DNA from: an archaeon
GTDB taxonomy: Archaea; Asgardarchaeota; Hermodarchaeia; Hermodarchaeales; Hermodarchaeaceae
Assembly (NCBI GenBank): GCA_016550415.1
Contig: JABXGU010000632.1
Location: 1 to 7,144, forward strand
Direction of reading: 5' to 3'
DNA: 7,144 bases
Shown: positions 1 through 5,393 of the stretch, in pieces
Numbering within the stretch: position 1 is the first letter of the stretch
Layout of the letters: each line of letters opens with the position of its first letter
The notes under the pieces: model-generated
Database searches by the model: none
Told to the model about the DNA's origin: nothing
What the model saw: the letters and a program-made list of their open reading frames with translations, nothing else
Program-made: the position numbers and the translations under genes

Positions 1-193
1 CATTGGTAAGTTCGTCAGAAGATAAATCGAGTGAGCTATCTGTTGGGAATCCTTGAGATTCAAGGTCTGTTTCAGAACTAGTAGATATTGTCTCATTTCC
101 ATTTATGGGGAGTCCCGAGACTAGAAATGATGGGAAGGTTAGCATCATAATTGCTATCAAACTAACAAATTTACGAATCCAAGAATTAAGCAA
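1..193 (-). CDS. Exported protein, N-terminal part only (runs off the left edge)
   Basis: The minus strand is open from a TTG at 193-191 to the window edge, about 64 codons without a stop. The protein begins with a basic-hydrophobic segment typical of a Sec signal peptide: charged Arg/Lys at about residues 7-8, then a hydrophobic core SLIAIMMLTFPSFLVSG to about residue 27. After it comes a polar stretch rich in Ser, Thr, Asp and Glu, as in the linker or propeptide of a surface or secreted protein. A GAGGTGG ribosome-binding site at 205-199 sits 5 nt before the chosen TTG; the TTG at 196 and the GTG at 202 are in frame but overlap or crowd that site. The frame stays open further upstream, so the exact start is uncertain. 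Too little is visible to name a function. It is divergent from the DUF763 gene. Confidence 0.65.
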   Translation of the reverse strand, partial: MLNSWIRKFVSLIAIMMLTFPSFLVSGLPINGNETISTSSETDLESQGFPTDSSLDLSSDELTN

Positions 194-296
194 CAAATCC
201 ACCTCGAAAAGAGAATTCGACAACAAATATGCTTGGTATTTCCTTCTGATCTCCTTTCCCTTGTGAATGCTACAGCTTACATAATTTGATAATAAA

Positions 297-308
297 AAGC
301 CTTTGAAA
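297..308 (+). repeat. 12-bp direct repeat, copy 1 (AAGCCTTTGAAA)
   Basis: AAGCCTTTGAAA lies in the spacer upstream of the DUF763 gene and recurs exactly at 1636-1647 upstream of the CPBP protease gene. Both copies are on the plus strand, about 110-120 bp before the next start codon. The core CCTTTGAAA also occurs inverted at 5375-5383. It could be a shared regulatory site or chance in AT-rich spacers. Confidence 0.35.
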
Positions 309-402
309 GTGGACCGTCATTTTTTTATCATCAGAAGGTTAGGATTGATTCACTTTTTTCTCAGGGTCTCTGTCTTTATCAGATGGGTAATGCGGTGTTA
401 AT

Positions 403-408
403 GTGAGG
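403..408 (+). promoter_or_regulatory. Ribosome-binding site for the DUF763 TTG start
   Basis: GTGAGG lies 7 nt before the TTG at 416 and matches the anti-Shine-Dalgarno end of archaeal 16S rRNA. It decides the TTG start, which also gives the expected family N-terminus MKRSGIADLHLH. Confidence 0.6.
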
Positions 409-415
409 ACTGTAT

Positions 416-976
416 TTGAAGCGATCAGGCATTGCGGATCTTCACCTACATCCTGGACATGCACCCAGCTGGCTTACTAAACGAATGAAGGCAATGGCTG
501 ATGCTCTATTCCAAGTTATGTATGATGTTCATGGTCCTACAGAGTCCCTTAGGCGGCTTGGTGATCCGCTTTGGTTTCAAGCCTTAAGTAATGTCTTAGG
601 TTTCGATTGGGATTCCTCGGGTACAACAACAGTCCTTTGCGGTGTTCTGCATTCAGTATTGAACCCAGAACGTCACGGGTTATCAGCCGCAGGAGGCAAA
701 GGGGCTCGAAGCCGTAAAACCCCAACAGAACTTCAAGATATAGCGAATCAACTGGATTTAGGTGAACAACTTGCTCGTCGGTTGTGTTACGCTAGTCGAA
801 TGACAGCAAAGGTAGATTCCGCTGCATTACAGGATAATTACCAACTATATCACCATATGTTCTTCCTTGCTCCTGACTATGGGGCTTGGACAGTCGTCCA
901 ACAAGGGATGGATCCAGAAACGAGAACTTCTCGTCGGTATCATTGGATTTCAGAGAGACTCACTACTTTCATCTAA
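416..976 (+). CDS. DUF763 family protein, N-terminal half (interrupted gene)
   Basis: This 186-residue ORF is the first half of a DUF763 (COG1415-type) protein, a family of archaea and some thermophilic bacteria with unknown biochemical role and a likely link to DNA because of its helix-hairpin-helix. The family start is recognisable as KRSGIADLHLHPGHAPSWL. Further family signatures are the SAAGGKGARSRKTPTEL loop at about residues 90-107 and the stretch QQGMDPETRTSRRYHW at about residues 162-177. Translation begins at TTG 416 behind a good ribosome-binding site. The ORF ends at TAA 974-976, immediately before codons for EPHSG, where intact family members normally continue (typically with Glu at the stop position). 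The rest of the protein follows in the same frame at 977-1573. Family assignment is from recognition of the motifs and is fairly secure; whether the half protein is stable or functional is unknown. Confidence 0.8.
   Translation: MKRSGIADLHLHPGHAPSWLTKRMKAMADALFQVMYDVHGPTESLRRLGDPLWFQALSNVLGFDWDSSGTTTVLCGVLHSVLNPERHGLSAAGGKGARSRKTPTELQDIANQLDLGEQLARRLCYASRMTAKVDSAALQDNYQLYHHMFFLAPDYGAWTVVQQGMDPETRTSRRYHWISERLTTFI
974..976 (+). other. In-frame TAA interrupting the DUF763 reading frame
   Basis: The TAA is codon 187 of a frame that otherwise runs open from 416 to the TGA at 1571-1573. Reading through it gives FI-stop-EPHSGLFSQKRP followed by the second half, which matches the family order with no gap or frameshift. 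A single substitution, for example GAA to TAA, or a base-calling error would explain it. Pyrrolysine insertion uses TAG, so it is not an explanation. Confidence 0.85.
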
Positions 977-1018
977 GAGCCCCATTCTGGGCTATTCTCG
1001 CAGAAACGACCTCAATCA

Positions 1019-1573
1019 GTGATGAATCTAACATCTAAGAATAGTCGCCGTTGCCGAGACACCTGTGTTGCACTAGTAATCGAAGAACGCCCAGCAGAAG
1101 TTCGCCGCCAATTCTATGCCATTAAACCTCATCCGTCTTATCAGAAAACCACCTTAACATCGTGGTTTGATTCTCCACAAAGGATACTATCAAAAACACA
1201 GCAAGTTCCTCATCATCGAGTGTTTCCTGAACGAATGGATTGGCAAGCAGTGAAACGAATCTATGATTTACAACCTGAAAACTTTGAGGAACTCCTAGCT
1301 GTGAAAGGTGTTGGTCCAAGCACAATCCGTGGGCTAGCATTACTAAGTGAGATGGTGCATGGTGAATCTCCTTCTTGGGAAGACCCAGTTCGTATGACCT
1401 TTGCCTTTGGAGGCAAAGATGGTGTCCCATATCCTGTGAATCGACGTGCCTATGACGAGGCAATATTTTTTCTTGAAGAAACAATTGATCAAGCTAAATT
1501 GGGTCAAAAAGAGAAACTTGACGCTTTTCGCAGACTCCGGAAGTATCTGTATAATCCTATCACAACTCAATGA
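1019..1573 (+). CDS. DUF763 family protein, C-terminal half (interrupted gene)
   Basis: This is the second half of the DUF763 protein, in the same frame as the first half. Homologous sequence actually begins at 977, before the nominal GTG at 1019. Recognisable parts are MNLTSKNSRRCRDT near the start, a helix-hairpin-helix DNA-binding motif (LLAVKGVGPSTIRGLALL at about residues 92-109 of this half), and the conserved C-terminal block DPVRMTFAFGGKDG followed by VPYPVNRRAYDEAI. The two halves together make 384 residues plus the stop, close to the usual family length of roughly 380. Neither GTG 1019 nor ATG 1022 has a visible ribosome-binding site, unlike most other starts in the window. Independent translation is therefore doubtful. 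The whole unit at 416-1573 is best read as one gene carrying a nonsense codon (pseudogene, strain variant or sequence error). Confidence 0.75.
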   Translation: MMNLTSKNSRRCRDTCVALVIEERPAEVRRQFYAIKPHPSYQKTTLTSWFDSPQRILSKTQQVPHHRVFPERMDWQAVKRIYDLQPENFEELLAVKGVGPSTIRGLALLSEMVHGESPSWEDPVRMTFAFGGKDGVPYPVNRRAYDEAIFFLEETIDQAKLGQKEKLDAFRRLRKYLYNPITTQ

Positions 1574-1635
1574 TAATTTGATTCCTATTTTGAACTGACA
1601 TTTGAAGTCTTTCTATTATGAATATAGAAAATACT

Positions 1636-1647
1636 AAGCCTTTGAAA
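1636..1647 (+). repeat. 12-bp direct repeat, copy 2 (AAGCCTTTGAAA)
   Basis: This is an exact second copy of the element at 297-308, here about 107 bp before the CPBP protease start. Just upstream (1610-1630) is a 7-bp AT-rich inverted repeat, TTTCTAT and ATAGAAA with a 7-nt loop. The function is unknown. Confidence 0.35.
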
Positions 1648-1694
1648 AGAGTGAGAGGGATTATTAAGAGAATATCCGTTTGGTTAGCCCTCAT

Positions 1695-1707
1695 GCGAAA
1701 AATTATA
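1695..1707 (+). promoter_or_regulatory. Candidate archaeal promoter (BRE/TATA) for the CPBP gene
   Basis: A purine-rich GCGAAA, like a BRE, runs into AATTATA, like a TATA box. Transcription would start about 25 bp on, near 1730, just ahead of the ribosome-binding site at 1741-1747. This was judged by eye only. Confidence 0.35.
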
Positions 1708-1740
1708 GTGAACGCTTTCATCAATCAAGGTGCTTGAACA

Positions 1741-1747
1741 AAGGTGA
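1741..1747 (+). promoter_or_regulatory. Ribosome-binding site deciding the TTG start of the CPBP gene
   Basis: AAGGTGA sits 6 nt before TTG 1754. Its last three bases, TGA, are also an in-frame stop for the downstream gene, so no earlier start is possible. An out-of-frame ATG at 1750-1752 opens a three-codon ORF (ATG CTT GTC TAG) that overlaps the true start. Confidence 0.6.
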
Positions 1748-1753
1748 ATATGC

Positions 1754-2497
1754 TTGTCTAGAGCAAGTTGGACATTAGGTGTTTCGCTAATCAGTTTTTT
1801 TGGTGGTTTAGTCTTACTGACAACGGTGGGGATTTTAGTCCAGTTTATGAACCTCTTTGTTGGTCTCGTGGTAACAGAGCTTTGTTTACTGGCAGTAGCT
1901 GTAATTCCAGTTATTTGGTGGATAAATTCTGGCAAGGCAGAATTTGAGGAGACGCCTTCCCTTCGAGGGATAGGGTGGGCTAAGAAATTGGTAGAAGAGT
2001 TGGGACTGCACCCTGTGAAGGGCAAGATAGGTTTAGTTTCAGATATTTTTATTGGCATTTTATGGGGGATAATGACTTTGTTTTTAGCTATTCCAGTCGC
2101 TGCTTTTTGGACATGGCTGATTCCCCCACCAGCAGCATATGTTGAAGCGATGAGTCAAGCGTTAACGCCATTAAATCCATTTGAGCTAGTTTTATGGATA
2201 TTATTCATGATTTTTGTTGTTGGATTTTGTGAAGAAGTATTAGCTAGAGGTGTTTTGCAGCAAGGAGCAGAAAATTCTCTCAGTCGCTGGGGCGGTCTAT
2301 TACTAGCCTCTGCCCTGTTCGCTGTGTTGCATCTTGATCCCTATCGATTCGGACCAATCTTCTTCATAAGTTTCTTATGGGGCATACGCTTTCAGAAGAG
2401 TGGTTACAGCCTTTATACTACGTGGGCTGCTCACTCTGCAAATAATTCGATAGCTATAATTATCCTCTATTGGGCATCGTTGATTGGTTTTAGTTAG
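1754..2497 (+). CDS. CPBP family intramembrane glutamic endopeptidase (Rce1/Abi-like)
   Basis: This is a 247-residue integral membrane protein of the CPBP family (CAAX protease and bacteriocin-processing; Pfam Abi), whose members cut peptides within the membrane using paired glutamates. All three motifs are visible: EEVLAR at 160-165 (E160, E161, R165), FAVLH at 189-193 (F189, H193), and HSANN at 227-231 (H227, N231). Hydrophobic segments lie at about 7-30, 33-57, 95-123, 142-160, 180-193, 200-212 and 230-246. The length is usual for the family. The start is TTG behind AAGGTGA. The methyltransferase gene follows after 36 bp in the same direction, which suggests a shared transcript. The catalytic residues look intact. 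The substrate cannot be inferred: CPBP proteins serve in CAAX processing, peptide maturation and immunity, and prokaryotic members are mostly uncharacterised. Confidence 0.88.
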   Translation: MSRASWTLGVSLISFFGGLVLLTTVGILVQFMNLFVGLVVTELCLLAVAVIPVIWWINSGKAEFEETPSLRGIGWAKKLVEELGLHPVKGKIGLVSDIFIGILWGIMTLFLAIPVAAFWTWLIPPPAAYVEAMSQALTPLNPFELVLWILFMIFVVGFCEEVLARGVLQQGAENSLSRWGGLLLASALFAVLHLDPYRFGPIFFISFLWGIRFQKSGYSLYTTWAAHSANNSIAIIILYWASLIGFS

Positions 2498-2533
2498 GTT
2501 AGAGATATGGTAGTTATTGTGTGATGCTGTAAA

Positions 2534-3250
2534 ATGGTGGATTTACCAGTTTCATTAGGGCAGTGTCCAATTGTGAGGTGGATACGTTATCTGCTTTTAT
2601 GGATTAAGGGTGGTTCGGAACAACCTGAAGCATGGAAAGGCGATAGAAGTGTCCTAAGACGAATTACATATGGTCGTCATGTTGATGATGAAAAGGCATG
2701 GTCTCTTACAGGAAGTCGGTGGATTGAGAAATGGATTATGCCTCCAGTAGCATCATATAAGCGAGCTGATTGGCATATACTTGAAATTGGGTGCGGTCCT
2801 GGTCGACTTCTTTTACCCTTAGCAGAGCATTTTGAAAAAGTCATTGGCATTGACTTTAGCAATGACATGATAGACTATGCACGTCACAGACTCCGAAGAC
2901 TTCATAATGTTGAAGTAATTCGGAATGATGGTCGCACAATTCCTCTTCCTGATTCTTCAGTTGACTTCATTATCTCTGTTATTGCCTTTCAACACATGGA
3001 TTTGTCTACTATCAAATCATATTTTCGAGAAGCATACCGGGTTCTTCGGAATAGGGGGTTTTTCAGATTTCAGACACGAAGGGATTTGGAACGACGTAAT
3101 GCCAGCCCATATGATCGACACTTCCTAGCTAAAACAGAGGGTGAAAATCTCGCCTTAGATTATGGTTTTGAGTTATTTAGCTATGAGCCAGGATTAGGTC
3201 ATCCAAAATGGCACTGGTTCACTTTAAGGAAGACAGCAAGTGGTCACTAG
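2534..3250 (+). CDS. Class I SAM-dependent methyltransferase
   Basis: This 238-residue protein has the Rossmann methyltransferase core. Motif I is LEIGCGPGR at 83-91, which binds S-adenosylmethionine. VIGIDFS at 103-109 places the acidic D107 at the end of strand beta-2, where it would hold the ribose of SAM. NDGRTIPLPDSSVDFIISV at about 131-149 covers motifs II and III, followed by AFQHM and an EAYRVLRNRGFF segment typical of the Methyltransf_11 type. About 80 residues precede the core, with a hydrophobic patch near 13-24 (IVRWIRYLLLWI) that may touch the membrane. The start is ATG 2534 with GTGATG 7 nt upstream. It lies 36 bp after the CPBP protease gene and is probably cotranscribed with it. 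The substrate is not evident; the family includes enzymes acting on small molecules, lipids and proteins. Confidence 0.85.
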   Translation: MVDLPVSLGQCPIVRWIRYLLLWIKGGSEQPEAWKGDRSVLRRITYGRHVDDEKAWSLTGSRWIEKWIMPPVASYKRADWHILEIGCGPGRLLLPLAEHFEKVIGIDFSNDMIDYARHRLRRLHNVEVIRNDGRTIPLPDSSVDFIISVIAFQHMDLSTIKSYFREAYRVLRNRGFFRFQTRRDLERRNASPYDRHFLAKTEGENLALDYGFELFSYEPGLGHPKWHWFTLRKTASGH

Positions 3251-3293
3251 AATATTCTGATAGTGGTTAATGAAATCTGTATTAGAGTGAGAA

Positions 3294-3298
3294 TTTTT
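3294..3298 (+). terminator. Candidate T-run terminator after the methyltransferase gene
   Basis: A five-T run lies 44 bp after the methyltransferase stop, at the edge of the convergent trpB2 stop codon (3298-3300). Archaeal termination often needs only such T-runs, but the run is short and there is no clear hairpin. Confidence 0.25.
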
Positions 3299-4608
3299 CA
3301 TTCTAGTTTGAGAGGTTTGGCAAAGGCTTGCATGTCTAGAAATCCATGGCCAGATACATTGAAGCAGATAACTGCATCCTTACCCTTCTCCTTGAATTCC
3401 AGTGCTTTATCAATAGCAGCGCATACTGCATAAGATGATTCTGGTGCAGGAATGAACCCCTCAGCTTGAACGAAACGTCGAGCCTGCGAATAAACATGAA
3501 CCTCATCCACAGGATAAGCAACAGCATCAAGAAGCCCATGATGTCTAACTGCACTCATAAGCGGGGCTGCTCCAGAATACCGGATTCCCTCTGCCCATAT
3601 CTCTGGCATCGAGACGTCGTGTCCTAAGGAGTACATTTTGAGGAGAGGTGTAAGACCTGCGTGATCGCCATGATCGTACATATATTTGCCCTTAACCAAG
3701 TTTGGAGCCGCTTCACTTTGTGAGGCGAGGAAGCTACATTCCCGTTTGCCCCTTAGAACTTCACCAATAAAGGGTAAACTGAAGCCCCCAAAATTACTAC
3801 CTCCACCGAAACATCCGATGAGTAGTGTAGGTTCATCATCTGCCAGTTTGAACTGTTCGATGGTCTCCAATCCGATAATGGATTGATGAATCAATACATG
3901 GTTGAGAACGCTACCAAGGCAGTATATGCTCCCATCACGGCTCAGTGCATCTTCAATACCTTCGCTAATCGCAATACCTAGGCTTCCCACATGCTTAGGA
4001 TTTTCTCGCAGGAGTTTCTGACCAAACTCTGTTTCTTTACTTGGCGATGCAAAAACTTCTGCACCAAATAATTGCATCAATGTTCTGCGACCTGGCTTCC
4101 ATCGGTAAGCTGCCCGCACCCAGAAAACCCGGCATTTCAAACCATTGAGGGATGCAGCATATGACAAGGCGGATCCCCACTGTCCTGCCCCTGTTTCAGT
4201 CGTCACTTCATCATAGCCCTCCTTTTTTGCATAATATGTCTGAGCTAGTGCAGTATTCACTTTATGGGAGCCTGTTGGGCTAAGGTCCTCTCGTTTGTAA
4301 TATAGGCGTATTGTCTTGGGCAACTTCAAAACCTGCTCAAGACGAAGAGCTCGCATTAAGGGCCTAGGACGCCCAGCTTGAATGAATAGTTCACGAATAC
4401 CCTCAGGAATGTCAATCCACCGATCAGTCGAAGCCTCCTGGCCAAGACAGGTTTTCAGAATAAATTCCGGCAACTGTTTCAGACGTGACGGACCCTCCTC
4501 AGGATCCTTAGGAGGTGGAACTGGTTCTGGCAAATCAGCTGCCACATTATACCAGCGTCGTGGTAAATTTTCAACAGGAAGGTTAATCTGATTCACAGGT
4601 CCCGACAT
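3298..4608 (-). CDS. trpB: Tryptophan synthase beta chain, TrpB2 type (PLP-dependent)
   Basis: This 436-residue fold type II PLP enzyme condenses indole with serine to give tryptophan (beta reaction). The N-terminus LPRRWYNVAADLPEPVPPP is characteristic of the TrpB2 subgroup rather than TrpB1. The PLP lysine is K116 in GSHKVNTA, and ETGAGQWG at about 138-145 holds the catalytic glutamate. TrpB1 usually has His where Trp stands in GAGQWG. The phosphate-binding glycine loop is GCFGGGSNFGG at about 265-275. ATG 4608 is preferred over an in-frame TTG at 4620 because GGTG (4618-4615) lies 6 nt before the ATG and would be inside the longer ORF. There is no trpA or other trp gene in the window. TrpB2 proteins commonly act without TrpA, some scavenging indole and some reported to prefer O-phosphoserine, so tryptophan synthesis from free indole is likely but not certain. 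Confidence 0.93.
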   Translation of the reverse strand: MSGPVNQINLPVENLPRRWYNVAADLPEPVPPPKDPEEGPSRLKQLPEFILKTCLGQEASTDRWIDIPEGIRELFIQAGRPRPLMRALRLEQVLKLPKTIRLYYKREDLSPTGSHKVNTALAQTYYAKKEGYDEVTTETGAGQWGSALSYAASLNGLKCRVFWVRAAYRWKPGRRTLMQLFGAEVFASPSKETEFGQKLLRENPKHVGSLGIAISEGIEDALSRDGSIYCLGSVLNHVLIHQSIIGLETIEQFKLADDEPTLLIGCFGGGSNFGGFSLPFIGEVLRGKRECSFLASQSEAAPNLVKGKYMYDHGDHAGLTPLLKMYSLGHDVSMPEIWAEGIRYSGAAPLMSAVRHHGLLDAVAYPVDEVHVYSQARRFVQAEGFIPAPESSYAVCAAIDKALEFKEKGKDAVICFNVSGHGFLDMQAFAKPLKLE

Positions 4609-4614
4609 GATAAA

Positions 4615-4618
4615 CACC
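4615..4618 (-). promoter_or_regulatory. Ribosome-binding site deciding the trpB2 ATG start
   Basis: GGTG on the minus strand, 6 nt before ATG 4608-4606. The same GGTG-plus-6-nt arrangement precedes the phosphodiesterase gene at 6357. Confidence 0.55.
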
Positions 4619-4620
4619 AA

Positions 4621-4641
4621 TCAATACTATATTGAATCAAT
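4621..4641. repeat. Overlapping palindromes upstream of trpB2, candidate operator
   Basis: TCAATA-CTA-TATTGA (4621-4635) is a perfect 6-bp inverted repeat. Its right arm is shared with a second palindrome, ATTGA-A-TCAAT (4631-4641). This gives three alternating TCAAT/ATTGA units immediately before the trpB2 ribosome-binding site. It could be a repressor site or a small mRNA hairpin. No known regulator motif is recognised. Confidence 0.35.
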
Positions 4642-4735
4642 TGCCACTTATGCAGATTTACTACAAAAAGAACTTTCGCCTAGTCCAGAACCACACCACA
4701 TTTTCAGAATGTTGTAAATATCAGAAATAATCACT

Positions 4736-4752
4736 TGTATATTTTTAATACA
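4736..4752 (+). promoter_or_regulatory. Candidate TATA region of the GTPase gene with inverted repeat
   Basis: TGTAT-ATTTTTA-ATACA is an AT-rich element with 5-bp inverted arms. As a TATA box it would place the transcript start roughly at 4765-4775, downstream of or at the ATG at 4768, which supports the later start at 4810. This was judged by eye only. Confidence 0.35.
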
Positions 4753-4796
4753 CGAAGGACTTAAAGGATGAATACAGGCATTATTAGATACAATCA

Positions 4797-4804
4797 GAGG
4801 GTGA
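4797..4804 (+). promoter_or_regulatory. Ribosome-binding site deciding the GTPase start at 4810
   Basis: GAGGGTGA, containing GAGG and GGTGA, lies 5 nt before ATG 4810. An in-frame ATG at 4768 has only a weaker GAAGG 9 nt upstream and would add 14 residues not typical of Rab-like proteins. Confidence 0.6.
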
Positions 4805-4809
4805 ACAGA

Positions 4810-5346
4810 ATGGAAGACCTCGACGAAGTCGTCTACAAAGTCATTGTCGTCGGCGATGCAAGCGTCGGAAAAACATCACTAGCACGAAGATATTGCACCG
4901 GACAATTCGACCAAAATTACGTGTTCACTTTAGGGGTTGACTTCTTTGCTAAGTCTCTTCTTGTGAAAGAGAATCCCGTCAGATTGATGATTTATGATAC
5001 TGCTGGTCAGGAGCGTTTCGATTTTATTCGTGGTTTGTATTTTGAAGGTGCTGCTGGTGCTGTCGTTGCTTATGATGTGACGAATGAATCATCGTTTGAG
5101 AGAGTTGAGTACTGGCTGAATCAAGTGCAGGAGCGCTGTATGGGTGTACCCCTTGTCTTGGTTGCTACAAAAGTGGATTTAGATGATGAGCGAGTAGTGA
5201 CCCGTGAAGATGGAGCGGCACTAGCTAAGAAATTGGGTATGCTTTTCCTTGAGAGTAGCTCTAAAACTAATTTTCAAGTTAATGACCTTTTCCAGCTTTT
5301 AGCTGAACAAATATGGGAAATCTATGAAAAGTCGCGTCGGAAATGA
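4810..5346 (+). CDS. Rab/Ras-like small GTPase (Asgard type)
   Basis: This 178-residue P-loop GTPase has a full Ras-superfamily G domain. G1 is GDASVGKTS at 15-23 (K21, T22). G2 is T40 within the Rab-like switch I motif TLGVDFF. G3 is DTAGQE at 63-68, with Q67 equivalent to Ras Gln61. G4 is TKVD at 120-123, where most Rabs have NKxD and Rho proteins have TKxD. G5 is SSK at 150-152 instead of SAK. The protein is little more than the G domain and ends EKSRRK with no C-terminal cysteine, so it has no prenylation motif. Such eukaryote-like GTPases are abundant in Asgard archaea. It is divergent from trpB2 and convergent, 47 bp apart, with a zinc-ribbon protein gene that may be a partner. Codon use changes sharply at codon 40: 33 of the first 40 codons end in A or C, against 9 of the next 40. 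Confidence 0.93.
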   Translation: MEDLDEVVYKVIVVGDASVGKTSLARRYCTGQFDQNYVFTLGVDFFAKSLLVKENPVRLMIYDTAGQERFDFIRGLYFEGAAGAVVAYDVTNESSFERVEYWLNQVQERCMGVPLVLVATKVDLDDERVVTREDGAALAKKLGMLFLESSSKTNFQVNDLFQLLAEQIWEIYEKSRRK

Positions 5347-5393
5347 TTATTATCCTTTGTGTCATTTTGTAGTTTTTCAAAGGATTTTGTAGT
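5347..5393. terminator. Convergent 3' spacer with T-runs and an 11-bp direct repeat
   Basis: The 47-bp spacer between the GTPase and zinc-ribbon genes is T-rich on the plus strand, with runs at 5365-5368, 5373-5377 and 5385-5388, as expected for an archaeal terminator of the GTPase gene. ATTTTGTAGTT occurs exactly twice, at 5364-5374 and 5384-5394, with a 20-bp period; the second copy touches the stop codon of the minus-strand gene. Confidence 0.4.

Noticed and set aside
242..338. 9-bp inverted repeat CCTTCTGAT (242-250) and ATCAGAAGG (330-338) in the divergent spacer
   Set aside because: The arms are short and 79 bp apart in AT-rich sequence; it is more likely chance than an operator, so it was not listed as a feature.
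974..976. Recoding of the DUF763 stop as pyrrolysine or selenocysteine
   Set aside because: Pyrrolysine uses TAG and selenocysteine uses TGA; this codon is TAA. The family residue here is usually an ordinary Glu.
1122..1570. Minus-strand ORFs opposite the second half of DUF763
   Set aside because: They are shadows of the DUF763 frame, lack recognisable domains and have no good ribosome-binding site.
1684..2058. 124-codon minus-strand ORF opposite the CPBP gene
   Set aside because: It overlaps a gene with all its catalytic motifs, and the translated product shows no domain or membrane pattern.
3298..4608. Part of a tryptophan biosynthesis operon
   Set aside because: No trpA or other trp gene flanks it; both neighbours are on the opposite strand and unrelated, consistent with a stand-alone TrpB2.
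4768..4809. Longer GTPase start at ATG 4768
   Set aside because: The candidate TATA at 4736-4752 would start transcription at or beyond it, and a much better GAGGGTGA precedes ATG 4810, which gives a standard Rab-like N-terminus.
1754..5346. A complete CAAX-processing pathway (Rce1-like protease, methyltransferase, Rab-like GTPase substrate)
   Set aside because: The methyltransferase is a soluble-type Rossmann enzyme, not the membrane ICMT type. The GTPase ends EKSRRK with no cysteine, and no prenyltransferase gene is present.
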